Under the pieces are notes generated by a model that saw nothing but the letters and a program-made list of their open reading frames with translations, was not told the origin of the DNA and made no database searches. From Lichenostomus cassidix (taxonomy: Eukaryota > Chordata > Aves > Passeriformes > Meliphagidae): 64,000 nucleotides of DNA. The stretch lies in contig CM039182.1 of the NCBI GenBank assembly GCA_008360975.2, forward strand, positions 54,262,491-54,326,490, in the 5' to 3' direction. Positions 37,014 through 49,280 of this stretch are shown here, piece after piece. The translations under genes and the position numbers were made by a program. The number at the start of each line of letters is the position of its first letter. Within the stretch, counting starts at the first letter, position 1.

Positions 37014-37760
37014 AAGTTACAAATTGATCTTCAATTTACTTTGGCATATGCTTACCCATATAGACTCCCCTGATCTCAGTGTTAGATATAATAGCAAAAA
37101 ATGTATCTCAAAATATTTTTCTGGCATTAGTGCAATAGGGCTCATTTTGCTTTACTGCTGGTGTTTTTATATAAGTCTGGTTTTGCTTATTTTTTCTGAA
37201 TATTGAAAAAAGATAGGCAGTGGAAATAATGCATTTTAATACAAAGTCCATACTGTGAAATGAAGAAGGTAGCCATGTTAAAAGTAGCTATGCATGCAGA
37301 AGCTTAGGGGTGTAACAGGGCTTTTGACATATAAAGTACAAATGTGTTTTGTCATCACATTCAAGGCTTAATTAGGAGCCTTCCTGTGCAGTGAATTCCC
37401 AGGTGTTTGTTAATTTTTACTTTCAGTGATTTTTTGCAACTCTCATGTATCCAACAAATCAGGAATTTATTATTCTGAAGTGGTGTGCTTTAAGAGACAA
37501 TTAAATGAAACTTTAGCAAGTGAGCAAAAGAATTTTGAATGAAGAAGTCAGATGGCTATAAAAGCAATTCTGCGGTGCACACATGCAGAAACTGAAAAAA
37601 TCTACAAGCGCTGTGACACAGTCTGAAAATCTGCACATTGTAATTTAAAAAAAACAGAAAACAATCACAATGACCATGAACATCACCTTGTTTAAAGACA
37701 CCTTTTTAAATTGAGAAAAACCTCAAATGTGAAGCCCTAATAAAGTATTTTCATAATAGA
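37014..37760 (+). other. Likely 3' UTR of TRGC
   Basis: Follows the TAA. The first good AATAAA is at 37739-37744, with another at about 37950. Confidence 0.55.
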
Positions 37761-40700
37761 AGAAAAATTCTCAGAGACTTTGAACTCTTAATCTCCAAGT
37801 TCCACAAATCAGTTCCTTTCAAATTTATGTAGAAAAATAAGAAGTAGACATATTGGGATAAATCACTTGCTCGGTTTTGGGCAAAACACTGTTATAGGTT
37901 TGGAGATAAGCACCTGCAGCATTTACACTTGCTGTGTCTGTAATTATGACGGCAATAAAAGCTTTTCTCCAGCTGTCTCTATGAGACCTGTGTTTGTTCT
38001 CTAGCATTTCCACAGCCTGTACAAAGATGTCTAAAAAACCTTATTAATTTCTCTGTTCATATAAATTTCTCAGGAAATCAAAGATCCTTAAAACATCATT
38101 TTTCTGCTTTTCAATGTGTTAAACAGGAACACTCTTACATAGAATAATAAATGCTAGTTTGTCACATCTCTTCTGTTGTAAAACAGAAAGTTAAGCTTTG
38201 TAAAACAGAGCTAAGCCAAGCTAAGGGGAAATATTGTTACAACAGGACTGCCTCCTAGAGCTCATGCTATCACAAGGGAAGGAAAACATACTGAGGCGAA
38301 TTCTAACAATGACAGATATTTTACTAATGGCATACCTTACATGCTAATTTAAAATCTGAATATTGAAGCCAAAGCAACTACTTACTGCCTTCAATGTCAT
38401 GCAGCTCTTCAATGTGAAGAAAGACGTGATTTCTACTCTTCAGGCAAACTCTGTTTGAGAAATACCTGGGATCCTATGCTATTATTTATGGTTTGGTTCC
38501 AATCGAGGTGAAATAAAACAGCTACAATGGTATTTTTGTAATGCAGTAACTCTAGATTTCAATAGCATCATGGATTTTACATGGATATTACATGGATCCC
38601 CCCTACCTTTATCTCTGCTAGACAAAGGCTTGATTGTGTCAAGCAACCAAGATCTCTCAGTAATATGATCCCCCAATCCACTCTTTGTGTCTCCTGCACA
38701 AAACTGAAAGATGTTGTCCATGCGGTTCAGAAAAGCAGAGCGAAAACACAACAAATCCCTTGACTACATGCAACCCTAAACCATCATCTCTCAGCTTCAG
38801 GGATTTTTCAAATGCTTGGTTGCAGGTTTTACATCTTGCAACAGCTCACATGCCCCTGAAGTTCATTTATACAAACATATACTGTTCCAACTAAGTTTTT
38901 AATCCTTATTTATTTAACTCAAATAAGAAGACAAGTGGATTTTTAAGGCTTCTGGGTGTTGGGGCATTTGTTTGCAGGAAGGCTTGGTTATTTAGTGGAA
39001 AAACCCTATAAACTGAACCAGTTACAACTGGTTCACAGGAGGTGGGCTGTGATGAGAATGGATGATTAGTTGAGGACAGTTAGACCACAGCCTTTTACCA
39101 CAGTAGGCTTCTAAACCATTTCCTTCCAATACAAATACAAAGTTAAAAAACCACATGCCTAAGTTACTTGTGAATACCGTGATGAAACTCACTGTTTGCT
39201 ACACGTGTTGGTCTAACTCATGCTTATGACACATAGGGACTATTGCTACCACACTAACTCAGGTGCTGCAGTGTGTCTGCAGGACTTGCTGTCCTAGGTG
39301 CAGGACAGAGTTTGATGTTACCTATTAAGCATAAACTTCTGTTGTTGAGACTTTGCTAACACTAGAAAGACATGACTTCTCAAGTTCATATCTTACCACA
39401 ACAGATTTTCAGTGATTTCAAGCCTCTACAAATATGAGCACTACTACAGCTGCTCTACTGTTACAGAGTTGCAGAATTAATGCAAATGCTACAAAAATGG
39501 TTACAAGCATTCCAGTGCTTCTAATGAAAACAAAGTAGACCAGGATCAATTTTCCATGAAAGTAAAAAGCACATTCAGCACAAATGAATTTATTTGTGTG
39601 AAGGGATTTCCATATTCTTTATCATGTTCAAATAATTCTATGTCCTATACTGTACAGCTACTTACATGGGCTTGAGAATCAAAACAACCTACAACAGGTG
39701 ATACAGAAACCCTCTCGTGCATTCTTCTCACATGTAGTTGTAAATGAGACAAATCTACATAAGGATGATCACAGTCTGCCAACAGGTAACATCAGTTGAT
39801 ATTAAGTACCAACACTAATAAATTTTAAGAGCAATTCAAATTCTAGACTATTCAGTTTAAGATTTTGAAACTGCTTGAAAACCAACATACACTTAGAAAG
39901 TGATGAGAAAAATAAAAAATCTCAGAGGAACAGTGTAAGCAATTGCATTTCTGCATCTATAGATAGTTACAGGGAAATAAATCAAAATACAATTAAGTCC
40001 TTGTCAAGTTTTAGCTAATGAGTCCAAACTGTCATTAAATATAGTTCCACCATAGACAACTTTTACTTCACTGTATTACCACTCTCCTCATAAGGTACAT
40101 GAGAACATAGTTTCCAGTAATTTTCTGGTTCCTGAGATTAACCTCAGAAACTACAGAACACATTTTGAGTAAGTATTTTTAAACCACCTGGGAGGCAACC
40201 TAATACACATATGTCAAGAAGATGCATCTTTGTGAGATACTACAGCACATGGGAATCATTCTGTTTGTTTTCTAGTTAATAAACTCTCTTAGCAGCTCCA
40301 CTAGCAAATCTCAACAACTTCTCCCAAAGATTTTCTTTTACAGAGGTGTGGATGAATAAAAATGAGATTCAAGCCAACACACAGTGAAAACGTGCTCAAA
40401 AGGAGGGCTCAAAAGGTCACTCACTGTTCAAAATGAACACCAAAAGATTTCAAATGAAAAGCTTCAGCTTCTAAAGAAAATTTCATTCTTATGACAGTTA
40501 GAGCTTTGCCATTTGTGGAAAAGTGAATGCATGGAGCAAGATAATCCTGAAAAAAATGAAGCATTTTCCAAAGAGAGGGAATTATCTCTCACACAGAGCC
40601 AAAATGCACTACAAAAAGATACAGGTCTCTGAGGTAACAGGTGCTGAGAGGGCCCCCCCAAAAAGCTTAGCTGGTCATAGGACTATGTGTCCAGAGACAG

Positions 40701-42940
40701 CTCCTGCAGGAGGCAATGCCCTGCAGGAATGTGGCTTGATGAATTAGTAACTTCAGGGAGACTTTTCCTTTTCTCCTCCAGAATAGCACAATTAACAATC
40801 ATTTTAAGGCTCAAATTGTAAAATAACAGTAGGAATAAACCTTTGCTGGACCAATTTTGAACATGCTATTAGGAGAATGATTATTCAGCAACCAAAGATT
40901 AGATATATATTCCTTCACATTTAATAGGAAGTATCTATTGTCATGTACTTTAATGTAATTTCCTTTCTCATACCCATAAAGGATGCATGAACCAACACTA
41001 TCTACTTGACAGCTGCATCAGACTAACAGAAATCACCAGCAATCAAATCAAGATCACCGAATATGTTTAACTAAAATATATATTTTTCCTTTTGAGATAT
41101 TAGTGTGTTTTTAGCCCACAGTATTCCCAGGGATCATGCCACAGCATAAGATTTCAAGAATCTCCACGCAAGAAAGACTGACCGTACCTGGAGCCTCAGC
41201 AGCCTGACCAGTAAGTCAGTTATTTCATTCACAACCTGTACCATGGTAACACAAGTTGTTCTCCTTCTACTTTTCATGTCAAAAACAGACCTTAATTTGC
41301 AGTGCACTGGTACTGCATAGCATCATACTCTTCATTGTCTAGATGCCTCATCCCCCCTAGGAGGAGATGTAAGTCCCTTACACCAAGACACTGCAAGGTT
41401 TCTTGCTGTTTTATCGAGCTCTAACTTCTCTTCAGAAAGCTTTTAACATCTATCTTGAATATACTCCAGTTCCTAGTGGGTACAGAGCATACCTGCTCAT
41501 TTCATATAACCTTGCAAAACAAATGGAAGCAAACCCCTCAGTGCAAGGAAAAACATATAGAATGTGCACATGGGCTTACAAAGGCCATGAAAAGTTACAA
41601 ATACTTTTGCCCCAGGGCTGACTATTCTACTTCTGCAGGCCTCTACTTCTTGGGAAAAAAATCCTGTTCTTTCTGTTCCGTCAGAAAGCTTTGGAAAGGC
41701 CATTGGCTGAGCTCTGACACACCCCTTCAGGCAAGCTTGAGGAGAGAGCAACAGACCAAACGCAGGACAGCACTTCATTCTGAATGTGCTTTCTGAATGA
41801 AAGATCTGACAGGAATAAAAATCCTTCATCAAAGGTCTTCCAATGAAATGCTGGGCCAGAAAGCAAAGGGCTGCCAGGTTTCAGAAGTCAGGTAACCAGC
41901 ATCTCCAACACCGTAGCAAGAGAGGCAACTCAGACTCCTGGCAGATTAGCTCTTCACAGAACTCAAGCCAATACTTCAGTTTTTCTTTCTACACAACACC
42001 ATTAAGAGTAGTAGGAAACCCTGGTAAACTATCAAACTGAATATCAAGCAATGCAACAGTGCTGCCAAAAAAACCCATCCAGAAATTGGTAAGGCAGCAG
42101 TTAAGCTGTGAAAAATATCAACTTTTATAAGCATAAAAGATGCCAAAGGATACATTTAGTGTCTAGTGGTTCCTCCAAAGCTGAGAGCACAACATTCCTG
42201 ACTGAAACTCACCAGTCACTCCTACACAAAGAAGGGAAACCTGATCACCTATCACCTCCAGCTAAGCACAGGACCACAGAGGACATGCAGTAAGAGACTA
42301 ATAGATGCTGCATGTTTGAAAGCACCACGTTTCTATTGTAGAGGTCCCAGCTCTACAATATTTCACTGAAAGCTCTTCAAGACATATGTTCATCAAACAC
42401 AAAACTGTTAAGGCCAGCTGCTCCTTCCTGCAATATGTGCTATAACTAACTCACAGCAAATTCCATAACCATTCCTGCCTTCAACCTTTGGGGAAAATAT
42501 TATCTCGTTATCCTACTACACCATGTCCCAGTAAATTCAGTGGGGATTACTCTGGGTTAATCTCTGGATTATTCAAGACAAAGAAATAAGCAATTTAATA
42601 GTTTGCAAATATAGAGACAAAGCACAGCCTCGAAACCTGTAAAAACAATTCAGCTGAATGTTTTCACCACAAGAATGTCACAACACTGTTGGTCCCCCAC
42701 CTCTGCTCTGTGTATGGCTCTCTGATACAATATTTGCTATTGGGAGGGTGAGCAGGAGAAGCACAGGCACTAGGTACTTGGGTTAGGTGCTCAGGATTAA
42801 GGTAGACAGCCCTGGAATAGCGTCCAAGTGCCCATCCAATGTACTCCAGAAGTAAAATTGGTTGTCTGAGAGTGAGATGTGACAAAACCAGTGCTCAGAC
42901 AAAGGAGCTAACCTAAAAGAGGGCTTCTAGTGGTCCCATT
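37761..42940. other. 3' flank of TRGC, mostly unassigned
   Basis: About 5 kb of unique-looking, moderately AT-rich sequence. Open frames are short and scattered. No repeat ends seen by eye. A candidate enhancer lies at 39015-39103. Confidence 0.4.
39015..39103 (+). promoter_or_regulatory. Candidate TRG 3' enhancer core (hypothesis)
   Basis: A 20 bp perfect inverted repeat (GAACCAGTT-AC-AACTGGTTC, 39015-39034) contains two Myb-like AACTG/CAGTT cores. Two RUNX-like ACCACAG cores follow (39084-39090 and 39097-39103). Known mammalian TRG enhancers lie a few kb 3' of the C gene and use Myb and RUNX sites. Position (2 kb past TRGC) fits. Motifs this short occur by chance. Confidence 0.28.
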
Positions 42941-42947
42941 CCCTTAC

Positions 42948-43266
42948 TTTTGGGCTGATACAGGACTTCTGGTCAGCATGGCTCCCACATTATGAAGCAG
43001 CCGCTCTGGAGAACGGCCCCTCCGGTCCTTCCTATTCCTGACACGCTTCATTTCAGCATTGATAGCTAGTTGCATTTTCCTTTCTGATGAGCCTTCCCCA
43101 CATTTCTCATCTACCCAGAGAGTGCTCTCTGCTGAGAGGCAAGGAGGTAGCAAACCCTGCCACAGCCAAAGTATGTATGTGTCAAGGTTCTGGTTGTTGC
43201 AGGCTGTAAGGGGCGCATGGTGAGGAGGGGCTGGGGCTTCATCTTGCAATAGCTTTTGTTCTCGTA
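42948..43266 (-). CDS. Possible coding exon of unknown gene
   Basis: A minus-strand frame of about 100 codons ends exactly at a good splice donor: minus-strand CCAAAA|GTAAGG, GT at 42947-42946. The predicted peptide is rich in charged residues in its second half (SSERKMQLAINAEMKRVRN and RKDRRGRSPERLLHNVG), unlike random AT-rich sequence. No ATG begins the frame and a TGA lies a few codons upstream, so it would need an upstream splice or be a pseudogene. The GC-rich block at 43560-43980 would be on its 5' side. I do not recognise the family. Confidence 0.3.
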
Positions 43267-43559
43267 TTTGTCATCCTGCAATCACTTTCGACAAAGAGTC
43301 TTCTTCAAGAAAAACTTTCATGAGTGCTAGTGGACTGCTACAACACAAACAACAGATACAATAGACTTTCTACTACATTAATACCGGTTACAGGTTCAGG
43401 CGTCTTCGTGAATTTTTCCCATTTTCATCGTGAAGGACAGGGAGGGAGGCTCCTCGGAGATGGGTGATTGGAGTTAAACAACGGGATGGGGTGATAGCCC
43501 TGGCATACTAACGAAATCGTTTTGGGGAGAGGAATAGGGGTTTAGCAGGTATTTTTTAG

Positions 43560-44186
43560 CTGGTGCATTTTTTCTCTACCCCTCTGGGACTGGGAGCTGT
43601 TGCGTGGTGTGCCACCCAGAGCCATGCAGTCTCTCCCAGATCTTTTTCCACGCAGCAGCTCGGCACTACAGTCGAGTTCTACCTCCCCGCCACCGCCTGT
43701 GCCCGCTGCTGGCTAGAGGATTTCTTCTCCCGGCTGACTCAGATTCTTCCCGGAGTCAACATGGCGACCGACGGTCGCTGGCGGGGGTTTGCAGGAACCT
43801 TTGGAGAGAGGGCCACCCCTGCTCGCGTTCTGAGCTGGCGCAGCGCACAGCCTGCGGCGAGCTCCGGGTTTCCATCCCAGCGCCTACTGCCGGCCGGAGT
43901 CAGGCACTGCGGCTCAGCCTCCTGCAGCTCTCCCAAGCCCCCTGCCGGCAGCCCTCATAACTACACCCAGGGCAAAAACGGTGCTCAGCGCATTAGAAGC
44001 TTCTGTTATCGGGTTGTTTCTTCTGTTCTGTGTATTGTCTAGTCAAGAACTGTTACTCCTTTTTCTACGTTTTGATCTAAATACCTGTAATTTTAAAGTT
44101 ACTATAATTTGGAGGGAAAAGTCTTTTTTCTTTTCTAGGAGAGTTTCCACCTTCCTTGGCAGATATTTTTCTTTTAAACCAAGACA
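43560..44186 (+). mobile_element. LTR-like GC-rich block; 5' end not fixed
   Basis: A CpG-rich stretch (43600-43980) with TGACTCA (AP-1-like) and an ATGG in good Kozak setting near 43760 could look like a CpG-island promoter. However, the 3' end (TTTCCACCTTCCTTGGCAGA, then TTTAAACCAAGACA at 44186) matches the U5 end of the LTR at 7363-8263. I favour a diverged LTR; a host promoter captured next to it cannot be excluded. Confidence 0.5.
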
Positions 44187-44530
44187 TTACCTTAATCCTC
44201 CTGATAAATTGAGACACCCTAAATTCCACAGAATGAAAGCTCTTAATATGAAAACAGTATGAACCTGCTGTATTCTAATACATTGTAGAAGGTACCTAAA
44301 ATAGACTACATGTATGACCACAAGTTGAATCTATAGAATCCTAACTATAGATTCCTAATTCCAAATTGAAAAAGACTCTAGCTGTAGCTTTCTTATCAAA
44401 GGGGTAAACACACTCTGTTTTGCACCAGAAGGCGCCAGTATGTCACAATTCAGGGAGAGAGGTACTCAAGCTCTGTAAACTATTATTTAAAGTGTTATTT
44501 ACTAAAAATAACACTATAAGGAGAGTATAT
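44187..44530. other. Spacer; no gene recognised
   Basis: Short unique-looking segment between LTRs. Confidence 0.5.
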
Positions 44531-44535
44531 TAAAG

Positions 44536-45003
44536 TGTGTTGGTTTGAAAACAAACCAGTGGGAGATCACAAGTCAAGATTGAACTTAAAAATAAGTGAA
44601 ACAATACAAGGAAAAAAGCACTGACAAAGTCAGATACAACCTAACACCCTGTTAGGGTGGTAGTAGCAGTCCAACTGAAGTAGTCCAGTTGAAGCGGTGA
44701 TCCTGTGAAGGTCTAGTCTCCAGCTGAAGGTCCAGTGGTAGCTCTCATCCTCTGGGAACCCAGTAGACAGGGCTAGCTCAGGCAGTTCCAAGGCCAGGTT
44801 ATATCCAGGTGGGAACACCTGGTTCCTCCCTCCTGGGCAGAGCATCCCACAATGGGATGAGATAAGTCCATGAGTCACACGGTGGGTCCCTGATGGCCCA
44901 TTGCCTGTCATGCGGGGTGGGTCATTAGCAGGTAATAGCAGCTAACGGCCCACAGCTGGTGGTAATAGAATACTTAACTACATCTATATTGCAACCTAGG
45001 ACA
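44536..45003 (-). mobile_element. Solo LTR, minus; same family as 55065-55543
   Basis: Minus-strand start TGTCCTAGGTTGCAATATAG, end CAAACCAACACA. A perfect 5 bp duplication TAAAG flanks it (44531-44535 and 45004-45008). About 468 bp. It carries a 90-codon open frame also present in the 55065 copy. Confidence 0.9.
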
Positions 45004-45008
45004 TAAAG

Positions 45009-45880
45009 GCAGTCTTACATAGTTTGAGATGGCAGGAGCACTGGCTGCTGTAGCATTGAACAGGCCTCTTATCTACCTGCAGCATGCTGGACAGAACTTG
45101 TCAATAGGAGAGGTCATCCTTTTTATTTGGTTATTTGAATTATCTTACAATTTTCCTATAAGAGAATAGCTCTAGTCATGAACGGTGCTCACAAAATAAT
45201 TTCTTGCTGTGTTTATAGATGAAACCACAGCCATGGAAGTAGCTACCAAGTGGGAGCTGCCTGCAAGCTACTCAGTTATGATGAGCCGGATGAGTTGATC
45301 CTGCAGTCATGGAACCTATGCCACACACAGAGCCTGAGACCATTTCATATATGCAGGACATATGCACCTACTGAGGTTAAGAGTTATATGGACCACTAAC
45401 TCCACAATGCATAGGGGTCTCTGGTCAGGATCATTACATTCTACCTATGGATCCACATGGAGCTTACCTTTCCTTAAGATATTAGAGATTCTATGAAGAA
45501 CATACAGGCTTCTCAGGCTTCAACTACAAGGCACAATAGAGCAGACATGGTCTGTTCAAGATCACTAGCTCCTCGAATACAATACCTTCTGCAAGCTTTT
45601 CAATATCCTCTCCCAAACCACCTGTCACGTCCTAGCATAGCAAAAAATCTGCAACTATATTTGTCAATTCAATATTTTGTATGGGTACAGTGCTCTTTGC
45701 TAGATGTGTACTTTACCCACTAACTGCCCCATTGTAACAATACATAATGGACATAAACAACATCCACTCCATTTGGAGATTGAACTTACCTACCATCATC
45801 TACTGATACGCAAGTTATTTTTGACACACTGGAAGAAAACCCTCTAAAGGGTGGGGCTGCATCTGTCCCGTGTAAGAGAG
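45009..45880. other. Unassigned sequence 5' of the gammaretrovirus-like provirus
   Basis: No gene or repeat end that I can support. Confidence 0.4.
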
Positions 45881-46358
45881 TGAAAGGAATAAGGGAGTGT
45901 CTTTACAAACAAACAGCTGGTAAGATAAGACCTGAGTCTGCTGGTAAGGTAAGACCAATACTGAGAGATAGAAGAAACAATGGGAAGGATTTCCATAGGA
46001 ATGCCACTGATTGACTTATCCAAGACTCTGGTAATAAACTACAAGAACAGAGACATAAGCAAAAGAAGAAAAGGGGAATTAAGGGAGTCTGCATTAGGGG
46101 GAATGTATATTACGCGGGCTCTGCATTAGGTGTTCCGGGAAGTCTGTACCTCTTGAGTACCTCAGCCAATGGAGAAAGAGAGAGGGAAATTGCAGCCAGG
46201 AATTAGGACAAAAAGGAGGCTGCATCCTCTTATCAGTTTGAGAGACCCCATGGGAAATGCCCATTACCTCTTCCTTTATTCATTAACAAAGTTACAGCAC
46301 TTCTCTGTCTCCTTTTTGGACATAAACCTCCGGTGTTTGTGGATTAATTTTCCTGACA
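45881..46358 (+). mobile_element. 5' LTR of the gammaretrovirus-like provirus
   Basis: TGAAAGGAATAAGG to TTTCCTGACA, 478 bp. The first 100 bp are almost identical to the 3' LTR at 54918. The U5 part after GGACATAAA is missing from the 3' copy. Confidence 0.88.
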
Positions 46359-46361
46359 AAA

Positions 46362-46379
46362 TGGGGACTCGTCTGGGAT
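46362..46379 (+). other. Primer binding site, tRNA-Pro-like
   Basis: TGGGGACTCGTCTGGGAT, three bases after the LTR. It differs at two positions from the classic proline site used by gammaretroviruses. Confidence 0.85.
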
Positions 46380-46426
46380 CCTTCCACCATCCAGGGGTGG
46401 CCTGCAGCGAGCAGAGCTGAAGACAT

Positions 46427-47128
46427 TGTGGCAGGATGTCATCCCCATGCCCCGCTCTATCACATGGCTGGTACATAAAGATAAACTTAGGTTGGGTCAA
46501 AAGCCCATCAAGGGGTTATCTCTTGGTGCCCAAGAGTCTGGAGCCTCCAACCTAGAATCCATATCTTGGTATGGAGAGCGGATGTGGAAAGAGATGAAAA
46601 TAATAAATACATGACCAAAAGACACACTTTTACACTACAAAAGACACATGAAGTATCACAGAGGCAGAAGTTTCCTACACACACTCTGGAAATGTGCAAG
46701 GAGCTTCTCCCCAGAGCCTGGACACAGGCTCTGCTGGTTACTTTCCTGGGGATTGAGTGAAAGGATTCAGAGGTATACTTCACCACCATATTAGCTAGGT
46801 AAAGATACATTGGTTCTTAAGTTATATTGTTTCTTGTTAGCTGTAATAATAGGTACCTTTTCATGTGCTGCATTTTTAGCTACTCGTAGTTTTCTTTTAT
46901 TTTATTCCTGTGTAGTATGTAGTTTTGTCCTAAGTCTTATGTCTGTTATTTTCTGTGTCTAATAAATTATAATTTATGTCATATTAGACCTAATTGGCCA
47001 TTATTAAAGAACTCGCAAATGAGACCAGGTCTTGGGGTGCAGGCCATCCCAGTAAGAGCTACTGCCTGCTGCCACAGGCCTAGGCAAAAGGCAGACATTC
47101 AGCTAAGCTCCTGTCTCCATTCGTAACA
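46427..47128 (+). mobile_element. Solo LTR nested in the proviral leader
   Basis: Same family as 11-745: starts TGTGGCAGGATG, AATAAA near 46960, ends CGTAACA. Flanking 5 bp repeats GACAT and GGCAT differ at one base. About 702 bp. Confidence 0.8.
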
Positions 47129-47149
47129 GGCATGCCTCACGCAGTTTCG

Positions 47150-48790
47150 GTGATCAGCTCCCCTTGGTGGCGGCTGGCACTGGGCAATTGATTGGGTTCC
47201 CATGACTGTCCAGGGGACAGATGAGCAGTGGACCAAGGAGGTCCATGAAGAGTCCACAGGAAGGACCACTGAAAATCTCACCGGTGAGTACAATGGGATC
47301 TTCGGGGAGTAAACCTGGGAGGGCACCCATGGAAGGTAGCACAGGCAAAACAGGGCACCCATGGAGGGTGGCAAAGGTAAAGTCAGGAAGGGGCCCCAGA
47401 AACAGGGATGACAATCCCATAATATCCCTGAAGAGTTCCTTGGGGAGAATTTTTGGGCTGAAGTTTTGGGACTCTGCCAAAACATTCCTGCCAAGGCATT
47501 CCCACAGGGATAACTAAGGAGATAGTGATGGAATATTGTTATTTTGTGTGGCCAGGATATGATTTGCAAAAGGGGATTAAATTGCCACCTTGTGGAACAT
47601 ATAGATCAGATTATGTGGTTATACTTAGAGGAAAATTGGAAAGGATTGCTTGAAAGGGAATGTGGAGAGATATGGTTATGACAAGCAGCCAGGGAGGTTT
47701 ATGTGTTAAGAAAGAAGGGAGAAGAAGGAAAAGAGGAGAAAGGGAAAATAAGTGAGGATTAGGATGTTTTTCAGCACCTTTCCCTGTCTTGTCCTGCAAT
47801 TTTGCCAGCTGACCCAGGGTCAGCTGCAGGTCCCCTGCATCCTCAACTTCCGGAGCAAAGGGATTCGGGGAAAACTGTTCCTATGGCTCCGCCTGAAGAG
47901 AATGACACTGAAGGGGGAAGAGGGCTGCAGATTGTATCACCACATAGAAGGGGAACACAGTATAGGACATCAGAGTCCCCTGGATCCAAGAGACAGAGGT
48001 CCACCAGATGCCACTATGGCAAGTCCTCTTGGGGGGTCAGGGGGGAGGGTTTGAGTTTGTAATTGTACCACTTACTACTCAGGGTATAAGAGTGTTGAAA
48101 AAGGAATTACCCCCATATTTGGAGGATCCCATAGGGGTGGGGGAAAAGATAGAAGAATATTTGGGAAATGTGTATTATATGTGGAAGGACTGGGATTTTC
48201 TTTTGGGGATTTTATTGGGTCATCAGAAAAATGAATGATTTTGCAGAAGGCTCAGCAGCTATGGGAGGATGAGCACCCACAGGCAGTGGAGGAGGGGTGG
48301 ACACAATGCACCTATGGTGGATGACGCAATCCCCCACATGGATCCCAGTGGGGCCCAAATAATCAGGCTAGTCTGGCTCCGAGATTACTGTGCTTATTTG
48401 ATTAGAGCAATCAAATTGGCAGCTCCCAGAACTAACAATATAGCTAAGGCTATGTCGTTAGAACAGGAAAAGGATGAAAGCCCCTCTCACTGGCTGGAGA
48501 GGATTAGAGATGCCTTGCATGGGAAGTGGGGGGGGAAGGGATGGATCCTGAGGGACCAGCCTTTGATACATTGTGGAAAGTACCGTTTGTTACTAAATCT
48601 TGGCCTGATTTAAGGAAAGGAGTAAGGAAGGATGAAGAGTGGCAGAATAAGCCTCTGGAGGAATTGGTTAGAAAAACACAACAGATATATCTAAGAAGGG
48701 ATGCAGAAAAGGTAAAGGCGAAGGCAAAAGTGATGGCAGAGTTCTTCCAGCACCGGGGGGAAAAAACCACAGGGTCCAAGGGCCCCCCCT
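47150..48790 (+). pseudogene. gag: gag remnant (matrix to capsid)
   Basis: The capsid part is clear: TNNIAKAMSLEQEKDESPS followed by HWLERIRDAL (48430-48520) is the major homology region of gammaretroviral capsid. After a frameshift near 48525, the C-terminal part continues with NKPLEELVRKTQQIYLRRD. A matrix-like region lies at 47220-47760 with several stops. Structural polyprotein of the virion; non-functional here. Confidence 0.82.
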
Positions 48791-49080
48791 AGATGGAGGG
48801 GACAGAGTCGACCACGAGGAGGTGGCAGAGGCATTCCCCCCTCAGCACAGGAGAGCCGAACAAAGCAGCGGTTGAGAAGGGATCAGTGTGCCAACTGCGG
48901 GGCAGTGGGACGCTGGAAGCAGGAGTACCCACAGAAAGAGCTGGATCCTCAAGAGGAGGAAGTCCAGAGGATAATAGAAGTGGATTGTTAAGGGTGTCAG
49001 GGGCTCCAATTATACCAGGGACCCACCACACAGGAGCCCTTGAGAAATTTTAAAGTGGGTCCAGATCAGGAGGAGGTGTG
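48790..49080 (+). pseudogene. gag: gag nucleocapsid remnant
   Basis: A single zinc-knuckle relic reads CANCGAVGRWKQEY. The two first cysteines remain, while the histidine and last cysteine are replaced. Confidence 0.65.
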
Positions 49081-49280
49081 TTTCCTGGTAGACGCAGGAG
49101 CCTCTTGTTCCACTTTGAATTTTATCTCCAAAGGTGGCAGTTGTCAAAAAGATCTTTGATTATTCAAGGGGTGAGTGGAAAAGATGAGCAGGTGTGTTTT
49201 TTTCAACTGTTATTGGTAGATGTGGGGGATAGGTTTGAAATACATGAATTTCTGTTTTTCCCAGTTGTGATTGTAATTTA
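49060..49280 (+). pseudogene. pro: Retroviral protease remnant
   Basis: VCFLVDAGASCSTLNFIS carries the aspartic-protease active-site box at 49091-49102 as DAGA instead of the usual DTGA. The frame breaks before RT. Confidence 0.72.

Noticed and set aside
37761..42940. Search for a flanking gene such as STARD3NL or AMPH
   Set aside because: No exon with a recognisable match was seen; the flanking genes must lie outside or in unrecognised pieces.
43563..44042. 159-codon frame with a good Kozak ATG as a host gene
   Set aside because: Its 3' part overlaps U5-like sequence shared with the LTR at 7363-8263, and no homology or donor supports it. Kept only as a possibility in the LTR entry.
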